The translations under genes were made by a program, and so were the position numbers. From Sepioteuthis lessoniana (lineage: Eukaryota; Mollusca; Cephalopoda; Myopsida; Loliginidae): 64,000 nucleotides of DNA. Under the pieces are notes generated by a model, which worked only from the letters and a program-made list of their open reading frames with translations, was not told the DNA's origin and did not search any database. The number at the start of each line of letters is the position of its first letter. Positions within the stretch are counted from its first letter, which is position 1. Location: contig OY757939.1 of assembly GCA_963585895.1 (NCBI GenBank), forward strand, positions 33,053,246-33,117,245, written 5' to 3'. Shown piece after piece: positions 44,771 to 56,209 of this stretch.

Positions 44771-45059
44771 TCATATTATAATGTAAACTGGTAATCATAT
44801 CTGTCCGTGTAACTATTTTATTCTACCTTCTTAAGTCATTTTTATTTAAATTGGAATTTTATATTTTAGATGAAGAATGGTTAACTATTAATTTTGACTG
44901 TTTTCTTTCGTCTTATTTTAGTTGCATTATAATCATCATTATGACTACCACTATTGTTATTGGAGTAGAACAGAAAAAATAGTCATTATTATTATAATTA
45001 TTATTATTATTATTATCAAAATTTCGATCAGTATTTTCTTTCATATTTCTTTAGTTTTT

Positions 45060-45145
45060 TTGCTGTCATAAAAAAAGAAAAAAAAAAAAGAAAAAAAAAA
45101 AAAAGAAAAAAAAAAAGAAAAAAAAAAACAAACAAACAAAAAACA
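45060..45145. repeat. A-rich low-complexity tract
   Basis: A9-A14 runs separated by single G or C, then CAAA units. Confidence 0.9.
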
Positions 45146-45354
45146 AAGCAACGACCTGTTTGAGTCGCAATAAAAAAAATTAAAATAAATACAATTACAA
45201 ATCAAGATTATTAATACTAATAAAGAAATCTTCATCTAAAATAAAATTTGGTATTTACAATACTAATGCATAACAGCAACAACATGGGGTCGACAAAATT
45301 GAAAACAAAGTAGTGGATGAATTATAGGTGCGATTTAGGCTTTTTCATTAACAG

Positions 45355-45470
45355 TGCCTCTCCTAGCGTAGGTGATAAAGCAGCTGGTACAGACAACTAG
45401 GCTTCTTTGGGACAAACGGAAGTTCTAATCTCAACGGAACCTGATCATTTATTACTATCTTTGATATACA
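45355..45470 (+). mobile_element. Type G tRNA-like SINE fragment
   Basis: It contains AGCGTAGGTGATAAAGCAGC, GGTACAGACAACTAGGCTTC, GAAGTTCTAATCTCAACGGA and TTATTACTATCTTTGATA; same family as 8620. Confidence 0.62.
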
Positions 45471-45474
45471 CTAT

Positions 45475-46210
45475 TTTTCGTTGTTATAAAAATAAACAAA
45501 ATTGTTATCTAAAAAATAATAATCAAATTAAAAGGATTGAAGAAAACACTATGCAAAATTGTTACTAATGCTTTATCTAAAAATAAATCGAAAGACGTGA
45601 TTAATACTGGGGGGGGGGAATCGAGGAATACTAAGAATAATAAAAGGGACGAATTTAGAAGTTCTGATTTGAGCTTCTGCAATCTACTGGTTATTTGTAA
45701 ATCAGTTGGTAAAGCAGCTGGTGCGTTTGATAAAAATGCCATTCATATTGTATCAGTGATTGATTTTGATTACCTTCTTTCAATGCAATGTGCTATCTTA
45801 CACCCTTCCTCAAGTTGTGCAAGATCAGTAATTACCGAGTGTGAGTGTGTGTGAGTGAGAGGGAGAGCTTCCAATGCGCGCGTGTGTGAACGTATTCAAG
45901 CAATTCTATTGGCTAGTAAGAATCGAAAGGACTGTTTTAGACGGCATATAAGACGCTTGGTTTATAAAGTTATTTGTGGAACTAGTAGTCTGTGCAAGCC
46001 CTTCAAGCTCAATATATGTCGATTTCAAATACTAGATAACCCTTTAGTCATAATATCAGCGAATGAGACACAGTGTGATATTGACATAGAATTATTCTAA
46101 AGTTGAATGTGCGTCTAATCTGCTGTCAAATACACTAGTGTACAGTATATTGTTACTTCATCTCCAAATGGGATTCTATTGTCTTAAACATGATACTGTC
46201 TCTGTATCAT

Positions 46211-46258
<48 letters not shown>

Positions 46259-48480
46259 TAAAAAAGTATATCATAAGTTCAATCGAAAAAGTCAGACGTA
46301 TGGAATACTAGCTGAACTGAGGATCGATAGCGTAAAATTGGGTTTTTATAGTTATACATCTCAATATTTTTTGCAAATGAAATATATTGTCAGATTGTTC
46401 TGCATTTTCGTGGATTGAGCACTTTCAAAATTTTACGGATTAAATACGCTTATGTGTCATAAAAATAAAAACAAAAACATTAGAAAATAATGAATTAAAC
46501 AACAGTAAATAAATTAACAAATAAAAAAAATACATAGTCACATAAAGATACACTATAAACTTCAGAGAATGCCCCACATTAACAAATTGTTGTTGTTAGA
46601 TATTTAATAAAAGTGATGAAAACAAACAAACAAAAAAAACACATTGTTCAGTGGATTGACCACATCATTAACATTCGGTCACTCCAAAATAACTGTATTT
46701 GAATCCTATTTCGAAAGTGGTTGGCAAATGACGACACTTCTTCTACACCTTAGTCACACACTTTTTACTAACTTAATACCTACACAATCACAGAAGATCC
46801 AAAATAAATTTAATACTTAAAAATCAAATACATATCAGGATCAGTTAAAAATGATTTCTGAAAATCAAAACAAAGAATCTCCGTTGCAAGTCGTCAAAGT
46901 CCAGTAAGAAATAACAGCAAACAATTTCATTCTCGTAACATTACCACTGTAGTGGATAGAAAAAGAAATTTAAAATTCAAAATAAATATAGAATAATGCA
47001 GAAACTCCCAGAAGCCCTTGACAAGAAAATGAGTGATGCATGCACAAAAAGGAACCCTCTTGGCAAAAGAAAGAGGCCATTCTCTTTCAGCAGTGACCAG
47101 CGGAGTGACATCACCAAAATATTTTTTTTTACTACTGGTGGAAGGCACCATGCATTCGTCTTTAGAAGACGCGTTGGCTAACCTTTGCACTAGTAGCAAC
47201 CGTTTCTTTTACCAACGACCCACGACTAAAAACACCAAATAATGGACTCGTCAAAATTACAACTAAGACATCATATAACATACTTAACAACTGCAACTGA
47301 AAATACCGGATTTAGACATATCTCCCCAAAATCGACAAACACATTGTTAACGCCTTAAATACTAAGTTCGGACATATATACCCAAGAACGACTGACACAT
47401 TTTAACACCTTCACTGGGAAACGCAACCATTTCATTTGTATTCAGGAATAATTTCCTCACCCACTAAATGATTGTTGAACCCATCCATAAAGTTAAAATA
47501 TATCTTGGGCTCCTGTCTTCTTTTTCCGTCTTCTTTCATATAATCCCTTTACTGCCTTCATATCCAAGAAGTTATACCAGTAAAATAACATGTGGTAAGA
47601 ATAGAGTAACCCAAAACGGAGTCAGATAGTAAACAAAAATTACCTTGAAACCCCATACAACCTTTCTGAAAACAAAACAGCCGAATATATCGAAAATGTT
47701 ACTTTTCTAATTTCCTTAGTCAGAAATATGCAAATTGCAATGCTTGCAGTCACAATACACCCGTAAACGATATTTTTGGATGAAATTGGTTTAAAATTAA
47801 ACACTCCTAATGCTATTTTAACAGATAAAATAGAACCAAATTTTTGTTTAACCCCTGTACTTGGATAGGTGTAAATAAATGGAGTTCTTCGGAAGTAAAC
47901 CATTTTCCCTAATTTCCTTATCTGCCAAAGCTGCTGCAGCGAAAAGCTGTCACTACCATTCAACCTTGACAGGAATATAGATAGATTCATAAAAAACAAA
48001 ACAAACAACATAACTTAGCATGTCTAGCTTATTTAACTGCTTACATATCATTATCGAAGAAAACCTTTTACGGCACAATAAGACCCATATCAAATGTACC
48101 GAAGCCATTTTAAACTGATAAGAACAACTAATAGCACAGACTTGCTACTTATATGAGAGGTTATTAGCGTTAGTAACAATTATTTTTTGCAACCCTTCCC
48201 CATGAATACCGAAGATGCTTTTTTTTCCTCTCTCGCAAGAATCGTCGCTGATAGTCAAAGGTTGTCGGTGAGAAATATGTGTGTGGGGGAATACTTTAAT
48301 TTATTCAAAGAACAAGTGACTGAATTTTACAAAGTGGGTTCAATTAAGTGCATTGACAAGAAAGGTCTTTTAGGGTCGAATTTTAATTTTTGTTAATGTG
48401 TTTTTTTTAAAATTAAATATGCTCAGGTCATTTTTTTTTGTATTCTACGACCGTTAAGGAAACAACTTCAATCAGTATAG
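45475..48480. other. Mostly unassigned sequence; no gene recognised
   Basis: It contains several open frames of 60-123 codons with no recognisable product. These include 45537-45854 and 45855-46100 on plus and 47640-48011 on minus (123 codons, hydrophobic, starting MLFVLFFMNL). None has flanking splice signals or motifs that I can defend. CpG content is high compared with the left half of the intron. Confidence 0.45.
46207..46254. repeat. (GT)n(GA)n microsatellite
   Basis: About six GT units then about 17 GA units. Confidence 0.93.
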
Positions 48481-48489
48481 GGAAGCGAG

Positions 48490-48775
48490 TTTAGAGTAAC
48501 AGTTATTGTCGAAAGCAATGGAATCAGCGACCCAAGTTCACATCCTACACGAGGCTGTGTTTCACTTCGTGCTAATGACCTTGGGAAAGGTAATCAATTT
48601 CTTCTTCACCCCCCCCCAAGCTGTGAGAAAATAGGACAGACGGAGTTCTTTAGTCTTGGTTGGACAACTAGTTTAGGAGAAGGAACACTAAAATTCAAAG
48701 TAGCAGTCCTCCGCTTAAAAACTGACCTTGCGTCGTCGAATCCTACACTTGACGGAGGGGTTCGGTAAATAAAAC
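48490..48775 (+). mobile_element. Type A tRNA-like SINE
   Basis: It contains GTTTAGAGTAACAGTTATTG, CAAGTTCACATCCTACACGA (B-box region), CCTTGGGAAAGGTAATCAAT, TTTAGTCTTGGTTGGACAAC, TCCGCTTAAAAACTGACCTT and GGAGGGGTTCGGTAAATA. Confidence 0.82.
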
Positions 48776-49179
48776 TTCAATCAATGTTCGCTTTTTAGGA
48801 AATGTTTAACTTTGTCAATATCAAAAAGCAGACGCAAACTTTGCCCTCAGTTGACCCCGTTTTTCTCGGAGGGGTGGAGAGAGGCAGCGGATCGCCGTCT
48901 AAACAACATTGTAATCCTACCATTTCCCTGTTGCATTGGCTGCAAATTGTAATTGTTCTGTCAATTAGGACATTTTTTCCTATGGATTTCTTTCTTGTGC
49001 TGAGTTTACACCAACCCAATGTTTAGAAATCTCTTACAATTTCAAATTTACAAAAAAAAAAAACAAAAACAAAAAAAACACTAAAATTATTGAATTGGAA
49101 AATTACCCAAATTTGTGCCCAATGCATATAAAAATGACAGCAGTACAATGTAATCGAAATGATAAGGGTCAGTGATTGA

Positions 49180-49480
49180 TTTTAACGTTATGTCAAACCG
49201 TCTGGGATTATCTTACGCCAACAGGTTAGGGAATTACATTCATTGTACGTTTATATTTACATTTTTTGTGTAGTTATTTAAGTGTTTGTTTTTTTTTAAA
49301 CACAAATAATTGTCAAACAGATCCATTTGATCGGACCCGAACCAGTACTACCACTACGGGTCAGAGTGGATCTGGGAGCAATGCCAATGACGAAGTGCTT
49401 TCCACTCTCCAAATCTTTAGAACTTGGGGTTTATCACCAGATGCAGTTTAATTTCATACCCAGAACAGAATTCTACGTCA
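49180..49480 (-). repeat. Type D repeat, variant tail
   Basis: It contains TATGTCAAACCGTCTGGGAT, TACATTCATTGTACGTTTAT, TTTTTGTGTAGTTATTTAAG, GGGTCAGAGTGGATCTGGGA, GCAATGCCAATGACGAAGTG and ATCACCAGATGCAGTTTAAT. It retains CpGs lost in the left-half copies. Confidence 0.82.
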
Positions 49481-49484
49481 GTTT

Positions 49485-50925
49485 ATTTATATCGACAAAG
49501 TTAAGCAGTAACATAACTATTGAAATCATGAAGATATAAGGAAAATTATTTTAAAGGGACACTAAGCAAATACACATTGTGAGTGAATATTCAAAAATGA
49601 AAATTATATTGTCATTTAACTTCTTCGCTGTCCTCCCCCAATACTTCATTTCCTTCAATAATAAAAAAAAAAACTTCTGTGTTTCCTACTTTATAAGTCA
49701 ATAATATTTAAATAAATAAATAAAAATAGATGAATTTGAAAAAAGAAATGCCTGATTGGGTCGAGGTTTCATTTTTTTTTCTTTTACTAGCAGAAAAAAA
49801 AACCCAAAGCAGATAATTATTTGAAAGAAAAGCCTTTTGAGAAAAATGAAGACTTGTCAAGTGCTTTTCAGCCCGTTTTGTGTCGTCTGCACAAAAAATG
49901 ATGACGCAATGGGCTGAAAGTAATTGGCACGAAAAAAAAAAAAAAAATGATGGTGGAGAGGGTCTAAAATAGAATTCTGACCGTCGGTTAGAACACTATA
50001 GCTATAGTCCTTACCCACCCTGGACATAATTAGAGGCATTTAATTGAGTTAGAGGGAGAGAGAGAGGGAACTTAATGGTTAGGTTATAGTAGAAAAGGAG
50101 AGAGAGACTGAGGATGGATGGTTGGATAGCAACAATGGGGGGATGCAAAGAAGAGAGGGGAATGCAAGAAGTGTGATAAAGGGGGGAATACAAGTCAGGG
50201 AGGAAGAGGACACGATAAACCGGGGGGTGCAAGAAAGATGTTAATAATTGCGACAAACTTAGTTTCAGGGTTCGTCTCAACCTTCCCACATCGTCTAAAA
50301 GTAGAAAGTCAGGTTTATTGCCTGATGCTTAAGGCACCCCAAAAGAGTAACATTAACGGAACTAAGCAATTTTTGGCACCGCTTTTAACCAAACATTCGA
50401 GCAAGTGAAGGATTCCGTTACATAAACAAGATGTTCAGTCGAGCCTACCTTTAGTATATAAGCAAGGTAAATAAAACCTGCAGTTTTTAAGTGGTCACTA
50501 GTCAAAACACCTTGTTTTTCCAACCTTTCTTCCATTAAACATAGCATGACATGGTTTGTGGACATCGTCTTTAAGATAAGAATGAAATAAGTTTCATTTT
50601 CTTGTTTAACTGCGTTTCATTCTTTGTAATTTTCGGATTTCGTCAGCATTTGTTTTCTAATTAATACATTGAATTTATTGGGTGTTCTTATGTAATGGTT
50701 AATACGTCAGTCGTAATTTGTTTTATTTTTAGCTTTTGCAATGAATTTATGATGTGTGTGTGTGTACACACACACAGAGGCTGACCAAAAGATGTATACA
50801 TACTTCAGGAACCAAACCAAAAAAAAAAACAAGAAAAATATTCTGATAGTAAATTTATTCAGGCGATTGTTTTATACAGATTATGAGAGAGAGAGAGAGA
50901 GAGAGATATGGCTGACGATAGAGGT
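49485..50925. other. Unassigned sequence with purine-rich tracts; no gene seen
   Basis: Poly-A at 49933-49947, purine-rich 50045-50260 (GGGGGG-containing), a GT/CA palindrome at 50753-50776 and (GA)n at 50884-50907. Open frames here lack recognisable products. Confidence 0.5.
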
Positions 50926-51155
50926 GCTCGTAGTGTAACGGTTATTGTCTTAGAAAAGACTGCGACCCGAGTTCAAACCCTGAACGCTCGCACCCTTGAG
51001 AAAGGGTATGAATTCAACTATTCTCTTTCAAGGCATGGATAAATAGCAGAGGAAACTAAGCTCTTTAACGTTGGGATGTCAACCAGTCAAAGAAAAGGAA
51101 AACCGAATCTAAACAGCTCTACTTGCATCACATCGTATTCGTGGCAGAGAGAATA
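50925..51155 (+). mobile_element. Type A tRNA-like SINE
   Basis: It contains AGGTGCTCGTAGTGTAACGG (A-box), CGAGTTCAAACCCTGAACG (B-box), GAGAAAGGGTATGAATTCAA, GGCATGGATAAATAGCAGAG and GTCAACCAGTCAAAGAAAAG. Confidence 0.82.
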
Positions 51156-51179
51156 TAACTAGCATAGTTCTTGTCATTT

Positions 51180-51310
51180 ACAACAAGATTATTACGTATT
51201 GTTTACGGTGTAGAAATAATGGTAGTCATGTCGGTGCGTTCAGAACGCTGGAGCATAGGTCGATTGTAATCCTTTCAAATTACTCGAGTAAACAGAAATA
51301 AAGTAAAGCA
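51180..51310 (-). repeat. Sequence shared with the head of the RTE-tailed element at 53890
   Basis: The blocks CAGAACGCTGGAGCATAGGT, CGATTGTAATCCTTTCAAAT and CGAGTAAACAGAAATAAAG recur at 53895-53985 in diverged form and in the same + orientation. Confidence 0.55.
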
Positions 51311-51392
51311 CGTGTTGCTTGTAATTTATTTTATTGCTATTTATCTATAATATATTTATATTATTCACTTTATGCATACTAATGCATATACA

Positions 51393-51680
51393 AACGCTTG
51401 TAGTGTAATGGTTACCGTGGAAGGAAATGGACATGGTGACCAGAGTTCAAATCTTTGGCAAGGCTGTTTGCATTTCATATAGCGCTGATACCCCTGGGAA
51501 AAGTATGAATTCAATTATTCTCCCTTCAGCTATGGGTAAATAGAGTAGACTAGACTCTTTAACCTTGGTATGGCAACCTGTCTAAGAAAAGAAAAACTCT
51601 GAATTAAAACTTGTTAGACTCCGCTTAAAAATTGACCTTGTGTTAAATCCTGCTTTTGCAGAGGGGTTGGGTATAACTTC
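51393..51680 (+). mobile_element. Type A tRNA-like SINE, near full length
   Basis: It contains GCTTGTAGTGTAATGGTTAC (A-box), AGAGTTCAAATCTTTGGCAA (B-box), CCTGGGAAAAGTATGAATTC, CAGCTATGGGTAAATAGAG, CTCCGCTTAAAAATTGACCT and GCAGAGGGGTTGGGTATA. It sits about 80 bases upstream of the RTE pseudogene. Confidence 0.86.
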
Positions 51681-51719
51681 GTCCATGCCTTTATGGGAGA
51701 ATGCATACCAACCAAACTA

Positions 51720-53563
51720 AGACCCAGCCAGAGTTCCCTGGGTGAAATTAGCAATCGGGAGAAAATGTGAAAACAGCATCACTATGTAACAAATAGAACC
51801 CAACTAATGCCAACGCTCAAAAAGTTAAGGCACAAAATGAACTAATAAACGCATACCAAAAAGAACATATGGAATACATTCAAGCCCAGACCAATAAAAT
51901 TAGAAACTCCATAGAAGATAGATAATCTCGTATAGCGTCGCAGACAGTAATTGAAGTGAGTGAAAGGAAGAGCACCTACAGAACTAAACTAAAAGCTGCC
52001 AGCCAAGAAGAACGAATACACTTGTGGAAAGAACATTTTAAGAGTCTGCTTGGAAAATCCCCTAAAGTTACAGTTGAACCTTTCACGAAAATTTAATAAT
52101 CAACTAGACATCAAACTAGGACAGTTTACTCAAGAACTCGACGTAAGACTAAGAAAAAATAAAATCAGGAAAGCTGTCGGACTTGATGAAATACCACCAG
52201 AAATATTGAAGATAAGGAAATTCGACGACCTACTGCTCCGATACAGCAACGCCGTATGTAATCAGAACACGATAACGAAATAGACAAAAGGCTGCATCCT
52301 CCCTTTCCCCAAGAAAGGTGACCTTGGAACTGTCAGAAACTACCGGGGTATAACTCTTACTTCCATAAGATTTATAATGCTCTGCAACGCAACCGCATCA
52401 AACTAGAAATTGAAAAAATTCTAATAAAAAAAATCAAAATGGTTTTCGGAGAAACCGATTCACAACATCACATATTCTGACAATCCGTCGAATCTTAAGA
52501 GTTAGTGGGGAAAAAAAAAGAGGCAACACTCATTTGAAGATTTCTCCAAGACATTTGACTCCATACACAGAGGGAAGATGGAGCAAATACTTCTAGCTTA
52601 TGGTTTTCCCAAAGAAACTGTTGCAGACGAAATGATGCTCTATAAAAACATGAAAGTAAAAGTCCGCTCACTGGACTGAGACAGAGTTCTTTGACATTGT
52701 TGCTGGTGTTCTGCAAAAGGATATATTAGCCCCATATCTGTTCATAATCTGCCTTCAAACGTCGATAGTTCAAATGAAAGAAAAAGGTTTTATATTAAAA
52801 AAGGCAAGAAGCAGACGATACCCTGCACAAACTATTACGGATGCAGACGACATAGGTAGGTGCATTTGCCAGAAGCGCTAAGCCGAATCCCTGCTGCATA
52901 GTCTGGAGCAGGTAGCATAGGCCTCTATGTTCATGCAGACATAAGAGTACATGTGTTTAATCGAAAAGACATCTCCATGCTAAATGGTGGCTCTGAAAAT
53001 AGTGGACAAGTTCACCAACCTCGGAAGCAGCTTATCATCTGAAAATGACATCAATGTGCGACTAACAAAGACATGGGCTGCAATCGGTAGGTTGACAATC
53101 TATGGAAGTCAAACCTATCCGATAAAATAAAACGCTAATTTTTCCAAGCAGCGGTCGTGTCGATTCTACTATATGGATGCACCACATAGACGCTGACTAA
53201 GTGTATACAGAAAAAGCTAGACGGAAATTGCCCAAGAATGCTACGAGTCATATTGAACAAATCCTGGAAGCAACATCCAACAAAGCAGCAGCTGTACAGC
53301 CGACTATCTCCCACCTCAAAAACAATCCAAGTAAGGCGAACATGCGGGACATTGCTGGAGAAGTAAGGACTAACTCATAAGTGGCGTTCTCTTATGGACT
53401 CCTTCACACTGACGTGCAAGTCTTGGCTGACCAACAAGAACTTATCTACAACAGCTCTGTATGGAGAGGGTATGTAGTCAAGAGGACCTGCTGGAAACGA
53501 TGGATGATAGAAACGAATGGTGAGAATCAGGGAAATCCATGCAAGCAACACTACTTGATGATG

Positions 53564-53566
<3 letters not shown>
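51720..53566 (+). mobile_element. RTE-type LINE reverse-transcriptase pseudogene
   Basis: The 3' half of a non-LTR retrotransposon can be followed through broken frames. Landmarks: AVGLDEIPPEILK at about 52178; KGCILPFPKKGDLGT and NYRGITLTSI at about 52290-52360; NGFRRNRFTTSHILTIRRI at about 52440; GKMEQILLAYGF at about 52575; DIVAGVLQKD and LAPYLFIICL at about 52695-52755; then ARSRRYPAQTITDADD. The catalytic YADD motif should lie here, but at about 52846 only DADD remains. Further on are LDGNCPRMLRVILNKSWKQH at about 53218 and RRTCGTLLEK. The nuclease end is absent, so it is 5'-truncated. The 3' end is a TGATGATGATA stretch running into (CA)n. Many stops and frameshifts; it is dead. Confidence 0.92.

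Positions 53567-53605
<39 letters not shown>
53567..53605. repeat. (AC)n microsatellite at the RTE 3' end
   Basis: About 19 AC units. RTE elements commonly end in short simple repeats. Confidence 0.95.
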
Positions 53606-53606
<1 letters not shown>

Positions 53607-53649
53607 TTAGTATAATTCCAGGCATTTACAATGTGATTATTACGTACAG

Positions 53650-53990
53650 ATCATAATCATCTCATCCTGATATCACGGATTTCCCTGACCCTCTCTCGCC
53701 ACTCGTCTATATCGTCCATCGCTTCCAGGCTACATCCTGTATCAGTACAGAGCAGTTGTAGATAGGTTCTATCTTGCTCGTCCGTGTGAAAAGGTCCACA
53801 GGAGTACATCGCTTATGAATTTGTCTTTACTTCTCCAGCAGTGTCCCGCATACCGGGTTCGTCTAATTTGGATGGTTATAATACCATCATGTTGAAGAGT
53901 CGAGAACGCAGGAGCATCGGTCGACTCAAATCTTTTCAGATAAACAAAAACAATCAAATTATTCGTGTAAACAGGAATAAAGCGTAGGAA
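53650..53990 (-). mobile_element. Inverted RTE 3' end with an unrelated head
   Basis: On the minus strand the frame reads IQIRRTRYAGHCWRSKDKF and ISDVLLWTFSHGRA, then a decayed CSPEDL-like and DDRRE-like tail. This is the RTE C-terminus, lying tail-to-tail with the preceding element across the (AC)n tract. Upstream (53890-53990) the RTE reading frame is replaced by a block that also occurs at 51230-51310. This suggests a short chimeric, SINE-like element whose tail comes from RTE. Confidence 0.8.
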
Positions 53991-54219
53991 GAAGAAAAAC
54001 AAAGAAGGAATAAATTGGAAGAAAAGACTAACTGAAAAAAAAGAAAGAATAAGAAACACCGTGGGAGAGGAAGAGGAAAATATGGGATACGTCGAGTAAT
54101 ATCGATTGCTTAGTTATTCCCCATTTTAGAAAAATCCTTGATGCACATTTTAATTTGTAAACTACCCGGTAACTTTAAACAGCGAACTTTCTTATTACTC
54201 TGCAGTGACCGAAATTATG

Positions 54220-54228
<9 letters not shown>

Positions 54229-54281
<53 letters not shown>

Positions 54282-54282
54282 T
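54229..54282. repeat. (TA)n(CA)n microsatellite
   Basis: About 19 TA units then about seven CA units. Confidence 0.94.
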
Positions 54283-54952
54283 TGTCAGTCAATGCAGAGT
54301 AATATAATCTAAAATGGACATTTAAAAAAAGCATTCAACAAACATTTCATAAAATTTCTCCTATTTAAATCAGTGGGGTGTGGATGTATTTTTACCGCCT
54401 TACTGAATCCAGAGTTGAAGATCGTCATTTTAACCAGTAGGCTATCATTTGAAAATTCTTTCTCGTCCTGTAAGATTTTTGTTTCAAGTATCTTTGGCGG
54501 GGGGGATTACATGGAGAGGAAACTGCGGTTTTTACTACATACTTTCAAGAGTCAGTATAGCTAGCACACACGCACAGTCGATATCACCATCAAGAGGCAA
54601 AAAGAAGTGAGGTAGAAGAACAAAAGAGAAGGAAATGGCCTCTTAATTTCATGATGGTTACTCCTCACATTAAAGAAGGAATAAACAAACTGAAAGGTGG
54701 AAGTAAATCCAATCTACCTGATGTGGCCACTAGAGGGAGCTTTACTATAACAAGTAATGGACGGCCTCTTCATATTAATGCAAGACCTTCATCTTTGGGT
54801 GGGGCCGCCTGACTTGTCTTCTTCCGATTATGACGGGGGGAGGGCATTGCTGAGTAGAATAGATGGCTGATATAGGACCCCAGGGATGGAAGCAACTGGG
54901 TGAGGATTGCGATCGGGAAAGGAGTAAAAGATATAGACAGAAAAGTCGAAGT

Positions 54953-54973
54953 TATATATATATATATATATAT

Positions 54974-55012
<39 letters not shown>
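54953..55012. repeat. (TA)n(GA)n microsatellite
   Basis: About ten TA units, a short spacer, then about 17 GA units. Purine-rich sequence continues to about 55190. Confidence 0.94.
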
Positions 55013-55013
<1 letters not shown>

Positions 55014-55439
55014 TGACAAAGAGATAGAAAATTGACAAGGAAGGAAAAAGAGAGAGCGAGAAAGGAGGAAAGAAAAATCCTCAAATTTTACAAATAATCA
55101 TTTTATATAAAGTAAAGAGAAGCATGGTCGGTGACAAAAGAACGAAATCAGAATGGAGGGAGAAACAAATTTAGAAGAGAAGAGAAATGAAATAAAATAC
55201 ATTGGGTGTTGGAGGTGTGTTTGCATTAGAAAAAAAAAAAAGAAAAAAGTCTCCTGACAAACAAATGTTATTGTTATCTGCAAGGAGTCTGTCAGGTAGC
55301 CTCCTAGCAAGAATACATTTACCCCCACAATTCCTTAGTCGGGTGGTGGTGGTGTTGCCAGACACTTAAAAATAAGGAGAAAAAAAAAACTTGTACAGAA
55401 CTGAGGGTAGAAGGACATATGCACACAAAAATCCTAACG

Positions 55440-55464
55440 AGAGAGAGAGAGAGAGAGAGAGAGA
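55440..55464. repeat. (GA)n microsatellite
   Basis: About 12 GA units. Confidence 0.9.
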
Positions 55465-55873
55465 AGTCCTTCAAATCCCGGATTATAGGGTTGTACCATT
55501 GTGGAGGGATGAGAAGCTTAAAAACCAGCGTAAAAAACGAAAGAAAAAGAAATCCCAGTCGAAAAAGGAGAAACACATTTTAAACGAAAGAGACCCGCTT
55601 TTTATTTCTTTAAACTCGTCTGGTCTAAGACTTTTTTATTGGTAAAAAGATGACCATAAATAGTAAAGTCCAAGTTTCTAACTATTTAAAGGTTAGAGAG
55701 AGAGAGAGAAAGAGAGATCCAATTTTAAATAAGCCTGTGTTTTCTTTAAAAACAAAACAAAAAACACTATTTCCATGGAATAAAGTATTTGCAGGCGAGG
55801 CGTCAACTTAAGAAAGCTAAAACGACAAAAAAAGAAAAAAGAAAAACATTATACCTATATTTATTCATACGAG

Positions 55874-56042
55874 AGAGTGCCGAAAAGTTCTTGGTTAAAC
55901 CATGAAGAAAGGACAAAAGGAACAGCAGAAAAGACTTAACAAGTGCGTTTGAACTGTGCGATGAATAAATGAAATAAAAGTAAGAATGCTAAATGGATCT
56001 TTGTCATTTAATTTTTCGTTGAACTGAAAACTTTTCAGCATC
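55874..56042. mobile_element. Short mariner-type MITE
   Basis: The left end AGTGCCGAAAAGTTCTTGGT is matched, inverted, by AACTGAAAACTTTTCAGCAT at the right end, with a core GAAAAGTT shared by both. About 169 bp. A related end (GGTACTGAAAAGTTCTGGGC) occurs alone near 58992. Confidence 0.62.
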
Positions 56043-56138
56043 GCAGTACAAATCAGAGCATTTACTAAACAAGACAGAAGTATGAGGGCACTTAGTGAAA
56101 ATCGAAATTACAAAAAATAAAACATCGTGAATGCATTT

Positions 56139-56208
56139 GTATTATAATGGTCAGATTTTTCTACGGTACAATTAGTACCGTAGAAAAATTGCATCATTAT
56201 AATAATGA
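56139..56208. repeat. Imperfect hairpin, 15-bp perfect core
   Basis: Arms 56155-56169 (ATTTTTCTACGGTAC) and 56175-56189 are perfect complements around a five-base loop AATTA. After a five-base mismatch the outer arms (TATTATAATG and CATTATAATA) pair again. Confidence 0.85.
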
Positions 56209-56209
56209 T

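Noticed and set aside
45537-46100. Two consecutive plus-strand open frames of 105 and 81 codons
   Set aside because: No recognised product, one contains a simple GT/GA stretch, and they lie antisense within the intron; treated as chance frames.
52050-52283. A 77-codon open frame
   Set aside because: It is one unbroken piece of the RTE reverse-transcriptase pseudogene.
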